Assembly (NCBI GenBank): GCA_026129685.1
Contig: JAHCHO010000003.1
Coordinates: 1-64,000 of the forward strand
Source of the DNA: Fimbriimonadaceae bacterium
GTDB lineage: Bacteria > Armatimonadota > Fimbriimonadia > Fimbriimonadales > Fimbriimonadaceae
Length of the DNA: 64,000 nucleotides
Direction of reading: 5' to 3'
Below, in pieces: positions 23,476 through 32,381 of the stretch; the first letter of the stretch is position 1; each line of letters starts with the position of its first letter. Under the pieces are notes generated by a model that saw only the letters and a program-made list of their open reading frames with translations, had not been told where the DNA came from and ran no database searches. The position numbers and the translations under genes were made by a program.

Positions 23476-23729
23476 GCGCCAACGTCGCCGATGTCAAGGC
23501 ACGACTCTCTCACTATCTTCGGCTCGCCAAGTCCGGCCAGAAGGTCGTCATTTGTGAGCGGAACACACCCGTGGCCGAGCTTACGGCCGTTCCCCGACCC
23601 GTCGATCGGGCATTACGGGAATCGGCCTTCGGGATGTTCTCGTTTCCGATGACGGACGAGGAGTTCGAAGAGGCGCTTCGGCCGATGACCGAGGGAGAAG
23701 CCGACGCGTTTGTCGAGGGTCGGTATTGA
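23469..23729 (+). CDS. Phd/YefM-family antitoxin
   Basis: An 86-aa protein. The N-terminal MIRANVADVKARLSHYLRLAKSGQKVVICERNTPVAEL is the Phd/YefM DNA-binding fold; the Asp/Glu-rich C-terminus (MTDEEFEEALRPMTEGEADAF) would wrap the toxin. Starts at 23451 and 23463 are also in frame, but the predicted transcription start at about 23469 favours this one and a leaderless mRNA. It precedes and overlaps the PIN toxin by 4 nt. Confidence 0.88.
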   Translation: MIRANVADVKARLSHYLRLAKSGQKVVICERNTPVAELTAVPRPVDRALRESAFGMFSFPMTDEEFEEALRPMTEGEADAFVEGRY

Positions 23730-24106
23730 GGTTGCTCGTCGACACCAACGTCCTCTTGCGCTATGCCAGGAGCGCCCCGCCGTTGCCCGACGGGACGCGG
23801 AGGGCCATCGTGGAAGCCGAGGAGCTCTACGTGACGGCGGTTTCCCGCGCGGAGATCGGGATCAAGGCCTCGATCGGCAAGCTGAGATTGCCGAAGCCCG
23901 AACCCGCGTTTTGGAGTGAACTCGTCGCGCGGCTCCAGGCCATCGAACTGGCCTTCGACTCGGGCCACGCGGCGTTGCTCGCCGAACTGCCATTGCACCA
24001 CCGCGACCCTTTCGACCGCATGATCGCGTGCCAGTGTCTGGCCGCGGGCCTCAAGTTGGCGACGGTCGATCCCGTGTTCCGGCAGTACGGTATTGAAACC
24101 GTCTAG
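23726..24106 (+). CDS. PIN-domain toxin (VapC-like)
   Basis: A 126-aa PIN-domain ribonuclease. Acidic residues: Asp in LLVDTNVLLRY, Glu in TAVSRAEIGIKASIGK, Asp pair in HRDPFDRMIACQ and Asp in ATVDPVF, giving the metal site used to cleave RNA. Begins at TTG 23726, overlapping the antitoxin TGA; a second TTG at 23732 is possible. It has the Phd-type rather than VapB-type partner, a common mix. The stop overlaps the convergent MFS gene by 4 nt. Confidence 0.9.
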   Translation: MRLLVDTNVLLRYARSAPPLPDGTRRAIVEAEELYVTAVSRAEIGIKASIGKLRLPKPEPAFWSELVARLQAIELAFDSGHAALLAELPLHHRDPFDRMIACQCLAAGLKLATVDPVFRQYGIETV

Positions 24107-25500
24107 CGGACCTCGACCAGGTCCTTCGGCTCGATCGCTGCTTCGTCCGCCCCGTCCGACGTTGGTTCGGCGACCTCTTCCTCCGGCAACACCGATGTCC
24201 GGAAGGAGCGGTCGAGCAAGCCGGCGAGGGCGACGGTCACCATGCCCAAGCCCATGACTAGGAACATCCGCTCGACGCCCATTTTCTCGAGGAGGAAGCC
24301 GCCGAGGCCGTAGCCGATCGGCATGACGCCGACGGACATCGTGACGAGGACGCTGTTCACGCGCCCGCGATAGGCGTCGGGGGTGGTGGCCTGGACGTAG
24401 GTGTTGGTGGGAATCTGGGCGAAGGGGACGGCAAGGCCGGCGATCATGTTCATGATGGCCACCTGCCAGAACCCGATGGTCATCGCTGCGCCAAGGGTCG
24501 CGACGAACCAGCCGATTCCGCCGAGCCAGGGCGCAAAGCCGGCGAACCACAGCCAGGTCACGTTTCCGAAGGCCATCGCCGCCACGGTGAGGCCGGTGAC
24601 GGTCAGGCCGACGATATAGCCCGCGCCGACGCGGCGCACGTTCATCGCGCCCACGGCGATGCTCGAGACAAGCATTCCGAGGAAGAAGGTGAGTTCGAGG
24701 ATGGCGACGGTTTCCGGTTTGCCGCCGAACCATCGCTCGTTGGCCGCCAAGTAGATGACGAAGAACGGCGAGATCATGAGGTTCATGAGCAGGCCGAGCA
24801 GCATCAGCACGACCAGCTCGCGGCGGGTGCGGATGTAGCGGAGTCCCTCCGCGAAGTCGTGCCATCCGCTCACCTTCACGTGCCGGACGCGATCGGGCAC
24901 GATGGGCGGCAGTTTGGCGATGTACCATCCCGAGCCGTAGAACGTCAGGGCGTTGAGGGCGATGGTGGTCGCGAAGAACATCTGGGGACTCTGGCGATAG
25001 AGGATGCTGAGGACGCCGGCGCTCAGGCCGAGGCCCATGATCGGGACCATGTTCTGGGTGGCGGTGCTGAGCGAGTTGGCCTTCAGCAGCATGTCGGTCG
25101 GCACCACCGCCGGGACGGCCGCGCTTTTGGCGGGAAGGAACACCGCGCGCAGGGTGGAGAGGATGAAAGCGGTGACGACGAAGAGGGCCGCCGGGGGGTT
25201 GGGCACCACGAGCACAAGGGCGCCGATGGCGAGAAGGAACGTTCCGCTCGCGAGGTCGGACCCGAGCATGATCTTGCGCCGATCGAACTTGTCGGCCAGG
25301 ACGCCGGAGGTCGGGCCGAAGAGGACGTAGGGCAAGGTCTCGGCCGCGCCGACGAGGCCGACCATCACGTCGCTGCCGGTGATCTTCTTCACCATAAACA
25401 TGAAGACCACGAAGTACAGCGAGTCGCCGACCTGGGAGATCAGCTGGCCGAGCCAGAGGTTGCGGAACGCGGGAATGCGTAAGGGTTCCGTCGGTAACAA
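24103..25500 (-). CDS. MFS transporter, drug-exporter type
   Basis: A 465-aa membrane protein with about 12 hydrophobic helices. The N-terminal FRNLWLGQLISQVGDSLYFVV and the loop GVLADKFDRRKIM (motif A) place it in the MFS_3/enterobactin-exporter-like group of proton-driven exporters. Helix 7 onward begins at LVVLMLLGLLMN. A charged C-terminal tail of about 30 residues (PEEEVAEPTS) is cytoplasmic. The start codon is TTG at 25500, with a 115-nt gap to gpsA upstream; I do not see a clear promoter or ribosome-binding site there. The substrate is unknown. Confidence 0.85.
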   Translation of the reverse strand: MLPTEPLRIPAFRNLWLGQLISQVGDSLYFVVFMFMVKKITGSDVMVGLVGAAETLPYVLFGPTSGVLADKFDRRKIMLGSDLASGTFLLAIGALVLVVPNPPAALFVVTAFILSTLRAVFLPAKSAAVPAVVPTDMLLKANSLSTATQNMVPIMGLGLSAGVLSILYRQSPQMFFATTIALNALTFYGSGWYIAKLPPIVPDRVRHVKVSGWHDFAEGLRYIRTRRELVVLMLLGLLMNLMISPFFVIYLAANERWFGGKPETVAILELTFFLGMLVSSIAVGAMNVRRVGAGYIVGLTVTGLTVAAMAFGNVTWLWFAGFAPWLGGIGWFVATLGAAMTIGFWQVAIMNMIAGLAVPFAQIPTNTYVQATTPDAYRGRVNSVLVTMSVGVMPIGYGLGGFLLEKMGVERMFLVMGLGMVTVALAGLLDRSFRTSVLPEEEVAEPTSDGADEAAIEPKDLVEVR

Positions 25501-25615
25501 GGGACGCTCCGTTGCGGGGGGTCGGGGACGCGCGGCCGGTGCGGGGGTCGGAGAAAGGGCCGCGGTCGGAACGGAAGACCGACCTAACGAAGAGTCATTC
25601 GCACAACGGGGGCGA

Positions 25616-26638
25616 TTATAGCCCGCCGAGGCGGTGTTCGAGGTGGGCCTCGGGACCCAGCGGGGCGTCCGCGCGGCTCATCCGTTCCATCAGCATCGTC
25701 ACTCCCTCCATCGGGCGTTTCTGGCCGCGCAGAATGAGATCGAGCGCCTCGAAGACGGGCATCGCCACCCCGTGACGGCGGGCGAGGACGAGGGCGGACT
25801 CGCTGGTGCCGACCCCCTCGGCGACCTGGCCGACCTCGCGGAGGGCCTCCGTGAGGGTGGTTCCCCGTCCGATCGCGTGGCCGACCCGGTAGTTGCGGCT
25901 CAGGCGGCTGTTGGCGGTGGCGAAGAGGTCGCCGACGCCGGCGATTCCGAGGAAGGTCTCGAGGCGGGCGCCCATGGCGAGGCCGAGTTTGGTGATCTCG
26001 TAAAGGCCACGGGCGAGGAAGGCGCCCTTCGAGTTGTCGCCGAACCCAAGGCCATCGGAGACGCCGGCTCCGATGGCGAGGACGTTTTTGAGGGCGCCCG
26101 CGAGTTCGACGCCGACGATGTCGTGGCTCACGTAGACGCGGTAGGTGGGACCGGTGAAGGCGCGGCGGACGGCGTCGGCGGTCTCGAGGTCCTCGCTCGC
26201 GCTGACTGCGGCGGTCGGGACGCCACGCACGATCTCGACGGCGAGGTTGGGACCGCTGAGGGCGGCGGTTCGCACGCCCTTGTCGGCCAGCACTTCGCGG
26301 GCGAGTTCGTGCATGAGGGCGCCGGTCTGGGGTTCGAGACCTTTGCTGGCGCAGCAGACGAGGGGTTCGTCGCCTCGGACGGCGACGAGGGTCTGGCGCG
26401 CGGCGGCGGCGGGGACGGCGACGACCCAGAGATCGGCCGGTTCGTTGGCATCGGTGGCGTAGGCGACGTTTTTGGGGATGGCAAAGCCGGGAAGGTAGCG
26501 GAGGTTCTCGCGGCGAGCTTCAGTGATGGCCATTTCCTCGGCGTTTCGGCCGACGAGGGTCACGTCGCAGTCGTTGCGAGCGAGGAGGATGGCGAGGGCG
26601 GTCCCCCAACTTCCGGCGCCGAGGACGGTGACGTTCAT
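25616..26638 (-). CDS. gpsA: Glycerol-3-phosphate dehydrogenase [NAD(P)+]
   Basis: 340 aa. Reduces dihydroxyacetone phosphate to sn-glycerol-3-phosphate for phospholipid synthesis. N-terminal NAD(P) motif VTVLGAGSWGTALAILLARN, then SKGLEPQTG, LSGPNLAVEIVRGVPTA, the catalytic Lys region AGALKNVLAIGAGVSDGLGFGDNSKGAFLARGL and GVGDLFATANSRLSRNYRVG. Normal family length. TACAAT on the minus strand (26649-26654) ends 10 nt before the ATG, giving gpsA its own promoter downstream of the MinD-like gene. Confidence 0.97.
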   Translation of the reverse strand: MNVTVLGAGSWGTALAILLARNDCDVTLVGRNAEEMAITEARRENLRYLPGFAIPKNVAYATDANEPADLWVVAVPAAAARQTLVAVRGDEPLVCCASKGLEPQTGALMHELAREVLADKGVRTAALSGPNLAVEIVRGVPTAAVSASEDLETADAVRRAFTGPTYRVYVSHDIVGVELAGALKNVLAIGAGVSDGLGFGDNSKGAFLARGLYEITKLGLAMGARLETFLGIAGVGDLFATANSRLSRNYRVGHAIGRGTTLTEALREVGQVAEGVGTSESALVLARRHGVAMPVFEALDLILRGQKRPMEGVTMLMERMSRADAPLGPEAHLEHRLGGL

Positions 26639-26648
26639 CGCGGTCCCG

Positions 26649-26654
26649 ATTGTA
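26649..26654 (-). promoter_or_regulatory. -10 box of gpsA
   Basis: TACAAT on the minus strand, 10 nt upstream of the gpsA ATG. Confidence 0.4.
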
Positions 26655-26677
26655 CTTGTCGCCTCGACGTCAACCGA

Positions 26678-27433
26678 TTAGGCGAGGAGGGCGCGGGCGA
26701 TGGCGCGGTAGCGAGCGGTCACGGGATGGTCCGGGTAGCGGGCGACGAAGACGCCGGAGGAGGCGAGTTCCATGAGTTCGTCGGAATGGGGGATGACGCC
26801 CGCGACGGGGCAGCCATAGGCCGACTCGATCTCGGTCTGGAGGGCGACGGGGTCGAGGGAGCGGGGCACCTTGTTGACGACCAGACTCATCGAGGGGACG
26901 CCGAGTTGGCGGGCGACGTCGACGGTGACCCCGGTTCCTTGGTAGTCCTGTTTGTCGGGGCGCATCACGATAGCGAGGCAGTCGGAGATCGCGATCGAGA
27001 GGAGGGTCTCCTCGTTCATTCCCGGGTGGGTGTCGATGACCAGGGCGTCGAGGCCGAGCCTCTCGATGGCGCGCTGGAAACCGTCGTTCAGCAGTCCTAC
27101 GTCGTAGCCTTTTCGGAGGACTTCGGCAATCTCGCCCGCCTTGACGCTCGACGGGATGAGGAACATCCGGCCGGTGAGGGACGGGTCCACGGTCGAGCCG
27201 ACCTCGACGGCGGTGTCCTCGATCTCGCAGCCGCCCCAGAGGTAGTCGTTCAGGGTCGGGCGACCGCCGGCGTCTTCGACCCCGAACAGCACGTGGATGC
27301 CGGGGGACTGGATATCCGTGTCCACCACGCCGAGGCGGAGGCCGTCCATCGCGAGCACGGTGGCGACGTTGGCCGAGGTGTTCGACTTGCCGGTTCCGCC
27401 GCGGAAGGAGTGAACGGAGAGGATGCGGGGCAC
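26678..27433 (-). CDS. MinD/ParA-like P-loop ATPase
   Basis: 251 aa from a GTG. The P-loop reads SFRGGTGKSNTSAN: the deviant Walker A signature Lys is replaced by Arg11, with the canonical Lys16 kept. Switch motifs VVDTDIQSPGIH and LVIDTHPGMNEE follow, then MRPDKQDYQGTG. No C-terminal amphipathic helix of the MinD type (no run of basic and hydrophobic residues; it ends RYRAIARALLA). No MinC or MinE neighbour. It may position a cargo or act in a secretion or surface system; its partner is not in the window. Confidence 0.8.
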   Translation of the reverse strand: MPRILSVHSFRGGTGKSNTSANVATVLAMDGLRLGVVDTDIQSPGIHVLFGVEDAGGRPTLNDYLWGGCEIEDTAVEVGSTVDPSLTGRMFLIPSSVKAGEIAEVLRKGYDVGLLNDGFQRAIERLGLDALVIDTHPGMNEETLLSIAISDCLAIVMRPDKQDYQGTGVTVDVARQLGVPSMSLVVNKVPRSLDPVALQTEIESAYGCPVAGVIPHSDELMELASSGVFVARYPDHPVTARYRAIARALLA

Positions 27434-27468
27434 GTTCGCAACGTACCCGGAACGGTAACCTCCGCCGC

Positions 27469-28065
27469 ATGAGCGAGCCGGTGCGATGCGCGTGGTGCCT
27501 GGGTTCGGAGGCGTACTTGCGCTACCACGACGAGGAATGGGGGGTGCCCACGACGGACGACCGAACGCTGTTCGAGTTCCTGATTCTGGAGGGGGCGCAG
27601 GCGGGACTCAGTTGGAGCACGATCCTGAACAAGCGGGATGGGTACCGGGCGGCTTACGACGGGTTCGATCCTTCGGTCGTCGCGGAGTTTGGCGAGGCCA
27701 AGGTGGCTTCCCTGCTTGCCGACCCGGGGATCGTGCGAAACCGGGCCAAGGTGGCGGCTTCGGTGGCCAATGCGCGGGCGTTTTTGGCCGTACGGGAGGA
27801 GTTCGGCTCGTTCGCGGCGTACGTGTGGCGATTCGTGAACGGGCGTCCGATCCAGAACGCCTGGTCCGACCTTGCCCAGATCCCGGCCCGGACGGCGGCG
27901 TCGGACGCCTTGAGCAAGGACCTCTCGCGTCGGGGCTTCAAGTTCGTCGGCAGCACGATCTGCTACGCGTTCATGCAGGCGGTGGGGATGGTGAACGACC
28001 ACGTCGTCGCCTGCCACCGGTTCGAGGCGGTTCGGGCGATGGGCCTTCGACCGCCGTTTGGTTGA
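27469..28065 (+). CDS. tag: DNA-3-methyladenine glycosylase I
   Basis: 198 aa. Excises 3-methyladenine from alkylated DNA. Zn-binding and catalytic motifs are visible: RCAWCLGSEAYLRYHDEEWGVP at the N-terminus (the two Cys of the zinc snap), FEFLILEGAQAGLSWSTILNKR, and the C-terminal ICYAFMQAVGMVNDHVVACHRF with the matching His and Cys. Length is standard. Divergent from the MinD-like gene, with 35 bp between starts. Confidence 0.96.
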   Translation: MSEPVRCAWCLGSEAYLRYHDEEWGVPTTDDRTLFEFLILEGAQAGLSWSTILNKRDGYRAAYDGFDPSVVAEFGEAKVASLLADPGIVRNRAKVAASVANARAFLAVREEFGSFAAYVWRFVNGRPIQNAWSDLAQIPARTAASDALSKDLSRRGFKFVGSTICYAFMQAVGMVNDHVVACHRFEAVRAMGLRPPFG

Positions 28066-28133
28066 GACCTCGGCGGACCTGGCACCGTGGACGGGTGAGA
28101 ACGTCCGGTGCGAGATCTGCCACTCGCGAGGTC
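28066..28133 (+). terminator. Nested hairpin after tag
   Basis: Begins on the base after the tag stop. Outer arms GACCTCG (28066-28072) and CGAGGTC (28127-28133); inner hairpin GCACC-GGACG (28082-28093) with CGTCC-GGTGC (28102-28111). It lies between convergent genes and has no T tract. A terminator is the simplest reading. Confidence 0.4.
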
Positions 28134-28155
28134 GCCGGCCCGGCTCGGTACGGGG

Positions 28156-29184
28156 CTATCCACCACCCTGGTTGTGGCAACCCTCGAGGCAGACGGCGAG
28201 CGCCTGATTGCACCCGGTGCGGCAGGATTGAAAGGCGTCGCGGTTGCGGACCACTTGGCCGGCGTAGACCAGGTTGGCCTGGGCGAGACCCTCCGCCAAG
28301 TGCTGTTGCGCGTAAGCGATGGACGCGTTCTTGGCATCGACGAGGGTCTGTTGGCAGGCCGCGTCGCCGTGGCAGCCGAGATACAGCATGCTGTAGATCG
28401 AGGCGGCGCCGCTGACGATGACCACCACGTTGATGAGAATGGGTCTGATCTGCTCCCGGAAGCCGGCCAAGGTCTGTTGCATGGCCAGGCTGAACGCGTT
28501 GCCGCAGGATTGGTCGCAACCGGCAAACGTGGCTTGGCAAGCGTCCTGGCATGGCCCGGCGGGGCGCGCGGGAAGGCCCTTTGCGGAAGCCAAGACCGGG
28601 GACGGGACGATCGAATCGCCGTTTCGCTCGGTCCATACGTTGCCGTAGACGACGAGCATCACCATGACCTGGACCACGGTGACGCCCTCGTCCAGGGTCA
28701 TTTGCGGAGCGGCGTAAGGAACGTGACCGGGCCGCGAGGACAAGAGCACGTAGACGGCGTTTTGGGGGGTGTTCGGATCGGCGTACGCGGCGGCGAGGCG
28801 CCCGTTCACGGTCGCGAGGAACTGCTCGGCGGTGAGATCGAGCACATACCCGGCGGTGCGGGGATCGGCGGCGAGTCGGCTCAGAAGGGCTTCGTAGCTT
28901 TCTCGAAAGGTGCCATGGTCCACACCCCCCGAGTCAAGGTGCGGCTGGGCGAACTGCATCAGGGTGGTGCGGGCTTGGCCGTCGGCGATGCCGACAAGGT
29001 CGAACAGCCGCCCAAAGGCCCGCTCCATTTCGGCTCGGGTCGTGGCGCGGGCGATCGCCTCGCTGACGTCGCGGACGAGGATGGGCTTCGGTCCGCTCGT
29101 CGCGCCGCCACAGGCCCAGACGACGGCGAGGACGAGGCCGGCAAGGACCGCCACGATGAGGGACCGGCATGAACGATGACGCAT
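28156..29184 (-). CDS. Cys-rich probable lipoprotein with duplicated twin CX3C motif
   Basis: 342 aa, no recognised family. N-terminal hydrophobic stretch ends VVWACGG, with C25 as a possible lipidation site (the Trp before Ala is atypical). The C-terminal third has C212-x3-C216-x6-C223-x3-C227 and the same spacing again at C321, C325, C332, C336. Between them are a hydrophobic segment (250-269) and two more Cys (C271, C277). The repeated spacing suggests disulfide-linked helical hairpins in the envelope. A TATACT -10 ends 6 nt before the ATG. Function unknown. Confidence 0.7.
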   Translation of the reverse strand: MRHRSCRSLIVAVLAGLVLAVVWACGGATSGPKPILVRDVSEAIARATTRAEMERAFGRLFDLVGIADGQARTTLMQFAQPHLDSGGVDHGTFRESYEALLSRLAADPRTAGYVLDLTAEQFLATVNGRLAAAYADPNTPQNAVYVLLSSRPGHVPYAAPQMTLDEGVTVVQVMVMLVVYGNVWTERNGDSIVPSPVLASAKGLPARPAGPCQDACQATFAGCDQSCGNAFSLAMQQTLAGFREQIRPILINVVVIVSGAASIYSMLYLGCHGDAACQQTLVDAKNASIAYAQQHLAEGLAQANLVYAGQVVRNRDAFQSCRTGCNQALAVCLEGCHNQGGG

Positions 29185-29190
29185 TCGCCC

Positions 29191-29196
29191 AGTATA
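29191..29196 (-). promoter_or_regulatory. -10 box of the Cys-rich lipoprotein gene
   Basis: TATACT, 6 nt upstream of the ATG, the same arrangement as at the dockerin propeller gene. Confidence 0.45.
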
Positions 29197-29243
29197 GGGC
29201 GTTTCCTTCGCGAGAGGTCGGTTTTCCGAGGAATCGACCGGGT

Positions 29244-30245
29244 TCAGCCTCCGGTCTTGATTTCGGAGGTGGGAATGGAGAAGCCCACGCCGAAGAAGGC
29301 CTTCGTGCCCAGAGCCCGGTTCTGGGTGCTGGGTCCTACTTGCAGACCTTCGAGTCCGAGGGTCACGTTCATTTTGAGCGGGAACCCGAAGACGCCCCGG
29401 CTCGAGTGGTAGTACCGGGAGCCGGCCAAGGTGCTGTAGGTGAGGGCGCCTCCGATGCCGATGTCGTCCGATCCGTTGTAGACCGTCACGGCGTCGAGGC
29501 TCAGTTTGGTGCTGCGACCGAGGGACATCAGGGGGGTGCGCAAGGCGAGGGCGCCCCGGCGGGTGGATTGGCGATAGACCCCGAACAGGCCGAAACTGGA
29601 CTCGAAGGAGGCGAGGTTGGTGGACACGCCGACCAAGAAGCGGACGTTACGCGAGACGTTCGGGTTGGGCAGTTTGACGGTCAGGCCACCCACGGTCGCC
29701 TCGTTGTCGGTCGCGGAACGCCGGTTGACGAAGGTCACCTGAACCTCGGCGGGTTCGCCGGCGGGGGGCCGGTATCGATATTCCATGAAGACCTTGCCCG
29801 GGTAGCCGGCGGGGCGGGTGGCCAGTTCGACCGGTTCGACCACGCGTTCGCCGACGGAGACGGTCAAGGTCCCCGGCAAGTCTCGCTCGTCGATCACGAC
29901 GCGAAGGACGAGTTCCTGTCCGGGAACGAGGAGCAGGGGCGAACCGACAAGGTCCCAGAACCGGACGCCCTGGAGGAGGACGTGTCCGTGGCGCTCGCGG
30001 GGCGGGGCGTCGGCGTCCATTCGGACGACGACGGCGGTTTCGGCGGCGGGGCGTTCGACGGACCCGAGGACGCGGAAATCGAGGTCGGTGCGGAGGAAGG
30101 TGATGCCGTCGACCTTGCGCTCGCGCGGGTCCGGGGGCGTGTCTTGCGCAAGGACGCGCCCCGCGCCGACGACAAGCGCGGCAACGGCAAGGACGGGGCG
30201 GAGCGACGGAAACGTAAGAACGGAGTCCCGAAGGTTGCATCCCAT
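29244..30245 (-). CDS. Secreted beta-rich protein of unknown function
   Basis: 333 aa, not recognised. Residues 1-34 form a signal peptide ending VLAQ. The rest alternates short hydrophobic strands and turns with no membrane helix. From about 215 on, the pattern (RNVRFLVGVSTNLASFESSFGLFG, SSRGVFGFPLKMNVTLGLEG, KAFFGVGFSIPTS) is consistent with an outer-surface beta sandwich or barrel. TAAACT on the minus strand (30252-30257) ends 6 nt before the ATG. It lies head to tail with the Cys-rich lipoprotein (59-bp gap), so they may belong to one envelope unit. Confidence 0.7.
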   Translation of the reverse strand: MGCNLRDSVLTFPSLRPVLAVAALVVGAGRVLAQDTPPDPRERKVDGITFLRTDLDFRVLGSVERPAAETAVVVRMDADAPPRERHGHVLLQGVRFWDLVGSPLLLVPGQELVLRVVIDERDLPGTLTVSVGERVVEPVELATRPAGYPGKVFMEYRYRPPAGEPAEVQVTFVNRRSATDNEATVGGLTVKLPNPNVSRNVRFLVGVSTNLASFESSFGLFGVYRQSTRRGALALRTPLMSLGRSTKLSLDAVTVYNGSDDIGIGGALTYSTLAGSRYYHSSRGVFGFPLKMNVTLGLEGLQVGPSTQNRALGTKAFFGVGFSIPTSEIKTGG

Positions 30246-30336
30246 GCATCCAGTTTATGGCGAGCGAGGCGTTTCGTCAAGGGGCGACGGAGAGATGGGG
30301 AAAACCGGGTCGGGATCGGGGCGGCACGCGGGGTCG

Positions 30337-30342
30337 TACAAT
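30337..30342 (+). promoter_or_regulatory. -10 box of mutL
   Basis: TACAAT ends 10 nt before the GTG start. Confidence 0.4.
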
Positions 30343-30352
30343 CGTCTGTAAC

Positions 30353-32269
30353 GTGACCTTGCCCACGACGACCCCGGCCTCGGCGCGGCGCGTCCGCCTG
30401 CTCGATCCGCACACCGTGAACCAGATCGCGGCGGGCGAGGTCGTGGAGCGGCCGGCCTCGGTGGTCAAGGAACTGGTGGAGAACGCGCTCGACGCGGGGG
30501 GCCGGCGGATCGAGGTGGACCTCGAGGAGTGCGGCCGCAAGCGGGTCCGGGTCGCCGACGACGGGTGCGGGATGGCGCCGGAAGACGCGTTCACCTCGCT
30601 GGAGCGGCACGCGACGAGCAAGATCGCCTCGGCCGAGGACCTTTCGCTGGTGACGACGCTGGGGTTTCGGGGGGAGGCGCTGCCGTCGATCGCCTCGGTT
30701 TCGCGGTTTCGGCTGGCCACCGCGCCGGCGGACGGGGCGCGCTTCGTGCTTGAGGCGGAAGGGGGCGAGGTGCGCCCCTTGGACGCGCGCGAAGCGGGGC
30801 CGCGCGGGACCGAGGTGGTGGTGGAGGACCTGTTCTACAACACGCCGGCCCGCCTCAAGTTCCTCAAATCGAACGCAACCGAACTGTCGGCGTGCCTGGA
30901 CGCGCTCGCCAAAGCCGCGCTCGCCCACCCCGACGTCGCCTTCACGGTCCGGCACAACGGGCAGTTGGCGTTGCGCACGACGGGCAGCGGCGACCTGTTG
31001 GCGGCGATTCTGGACGTATGGGGGCGGGATGCCGCGCGCACCCTCGTTCCGGTGGACACCGAAGCGGGCGGGATACGGGTACGAGGTTTTGTGGGAATGC
31101 CCCACGCGACGCGGCCCACCCGGGCGTACCAGGTCACCTTCGTCAACGGCCGCCCGATCCGATCGCGCACGCTGATGGCGGCGATCGACCAGGCTTATCG
31201 CGACTACACGCCCGATCGGCGCTACCCGACGGTGGCGCTGTTCCTCGAACTCGATCCCGCGCGAGTGGACGTGAACGTGTCGCCGACCAAGGCGGAGGTC
31301 CGGTTTCAGCAGGAAGGGACGGCCTTCGAAGCGGTCCGGTACGCGATCCGGGCCGCCCTTCAGGAGCACGGGATGATCCCACGGGCGGACGGGACGGACC
31401 CAGCCAAGGCTGCTCTTCGGCCGTTCGAGGCGGGGAGCGCTTCGGCCACCGGAGAGTCGGCGGGCGATCCGGCGCACGGGGCGTTCGCTCGCCTGCTCGG
31501 CTTCGGCTCGTCCGCGCCGGCGGGGACGGCGCCCGGCGAATCCGGATGGGGTCCCGGGTTCGGGCACGGGGCCAGCCGCACCGACCTCGACGTGCAGGCC
31601 CAGATGCCCCTCGGGGTCGAGGCGGGACTCCCATCCGTTGCCGGGGGCTTCGACGCCTCGGCGGAGGGCGACCGCACGCCGTTCGCGTTCCTGTTGCGCA
31701 ACATGCGGGTCGTCGGCCAGTTGATGAACACGTTCATCCTGGTGGAGACCTCGCTCGGCCTCGCGATCGTCGACCAGCACGTGGCGCACGAGCGCGTTCT
31801 TTACGAGTACCTGTGCGGCATTCGCGGCCAGGGGGCGATCGAGAGGCAGGCGCTGCTGACGCCGGAGACGCTTCACTTGGACCGGCGGGCGGCGGTGCTG
31901 TTCGCGGAGCAACTCGACGAGGTGCGCGCCCTTGGGTTCGACATCGAGTCGTTCGGCGGCGAGAGTTTCCTCGTGCGGTCGGCGCCGGCGGCGATCCAGC
32001 GCGGGCAGACGCTCAAGGTGCTTCGGGACCTTGCCGACGAGTTGGTGGACGGGATGGGGTCGAAGGGGGTGCGGCCCACGCGCGAACAGATTTGGATCAC
32101 CACCTCCTGCAAGATGGCGGTCAAGGCGGGCGATCCGCTCGGGACGGCGGAGATGGAGCGCCTGATCGTCGAGCTCGCGGGGACGGAAAACCCCTATATG
32201 TGCCCGCACGGAAGGCCGATCACGGTGCTGATGACGGTCGAGGAGCTCCTGCGCCGCTTCAAGCGGTAG
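30353..32269 (+). CDS. mutL: DNA mismatch repair protein MutL
   Basis: 638 aa from the GTG at 30353. N-terminal GHKL ATPase: NQIAAGEVVERPASVVKELVENALDAG, VADDGCGM, TLGFRGEALPSIASVS, and EDLFYNTPARLKFLKS. C-terminal part has DQHVAHERVLYEY, which fits the DQHA(x)2E(x)4E metal motif, and CPHGRPITV. So this is an endonuclease-type MutL of an organism without MutH. A low-complexity linker occupies about 345-450. The near-leaderless start is supported by TACAAT just upstream. mutS is not in the window. Confidence 0.96.
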   Translation: MTLPTTTPASARRVRLLDPHTVNQIAAGEVVERPASVVKELVENALDAGGRRIEVDLEECGRKRVRVADDGCGMAPEDAFTSLERHATSKIASAEDLSLVTTLGFRGEALPSIASVSRFRLATAPADGARFVLEAEGGEVRPLDAREAGPRGTEVVVEDLFYNTPARLKFLKSNATELSACLDALAKAALAHPDVAFTVRHNGQLALRTTGSGDLLAAILDVWGRDAARTLVPVDTEAGGIRVRGFVGMPHATRPTRAYQVTFVNGRPIRSRTLMAAIDQAYRDYTPDRRYPTVALFLELDPARVDVNVSPTKAEVRFQQEGTAFEAVRYAIRAALQEHGMIPRADGTDPAKAALRPFEAGSASATGESAGDPAHGAFARLLGFGSSAPAGTAPGESGWGPGFGHGASRTDLDVQAQMPLGVEAGLPSVAGGFDASAEGDRTPFAFLLRNMRVVGQLMNTFILVETSLGLAIVDQHVAHERVLYEYLCGIRGQGAIERQALLTPETLHLDRRAAVLFAEQLDEVRALGFDIESFGGESFLVRSAPAAIQRGQTLKVLRDLADELVDGMGSKGVRPTREQIWITTSCKMAVKAGDPLGTAEMERLIVELAGTENPYMCPHGRPITVLMTVEELLRRFKR

Positions 32270-32381
32270 GGGTTGGAAGGTCCGGGAACGCAGGACATGG
32301 GGGATCGGGGGGACGTCGGGCCGATCGCTCCGCGCTGTCTTGCGTCAACCCCCCCTCGGTTTTCCCCTCTTTCGCTATCGG

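Noticed and set aside
32270-32381. Gene between mutL and the convergent GHL10 gene
   Set aside because: No frame has protein-like content. A 6-bp inverted repeat (GATCGG / CCGATC) is too weak to call.
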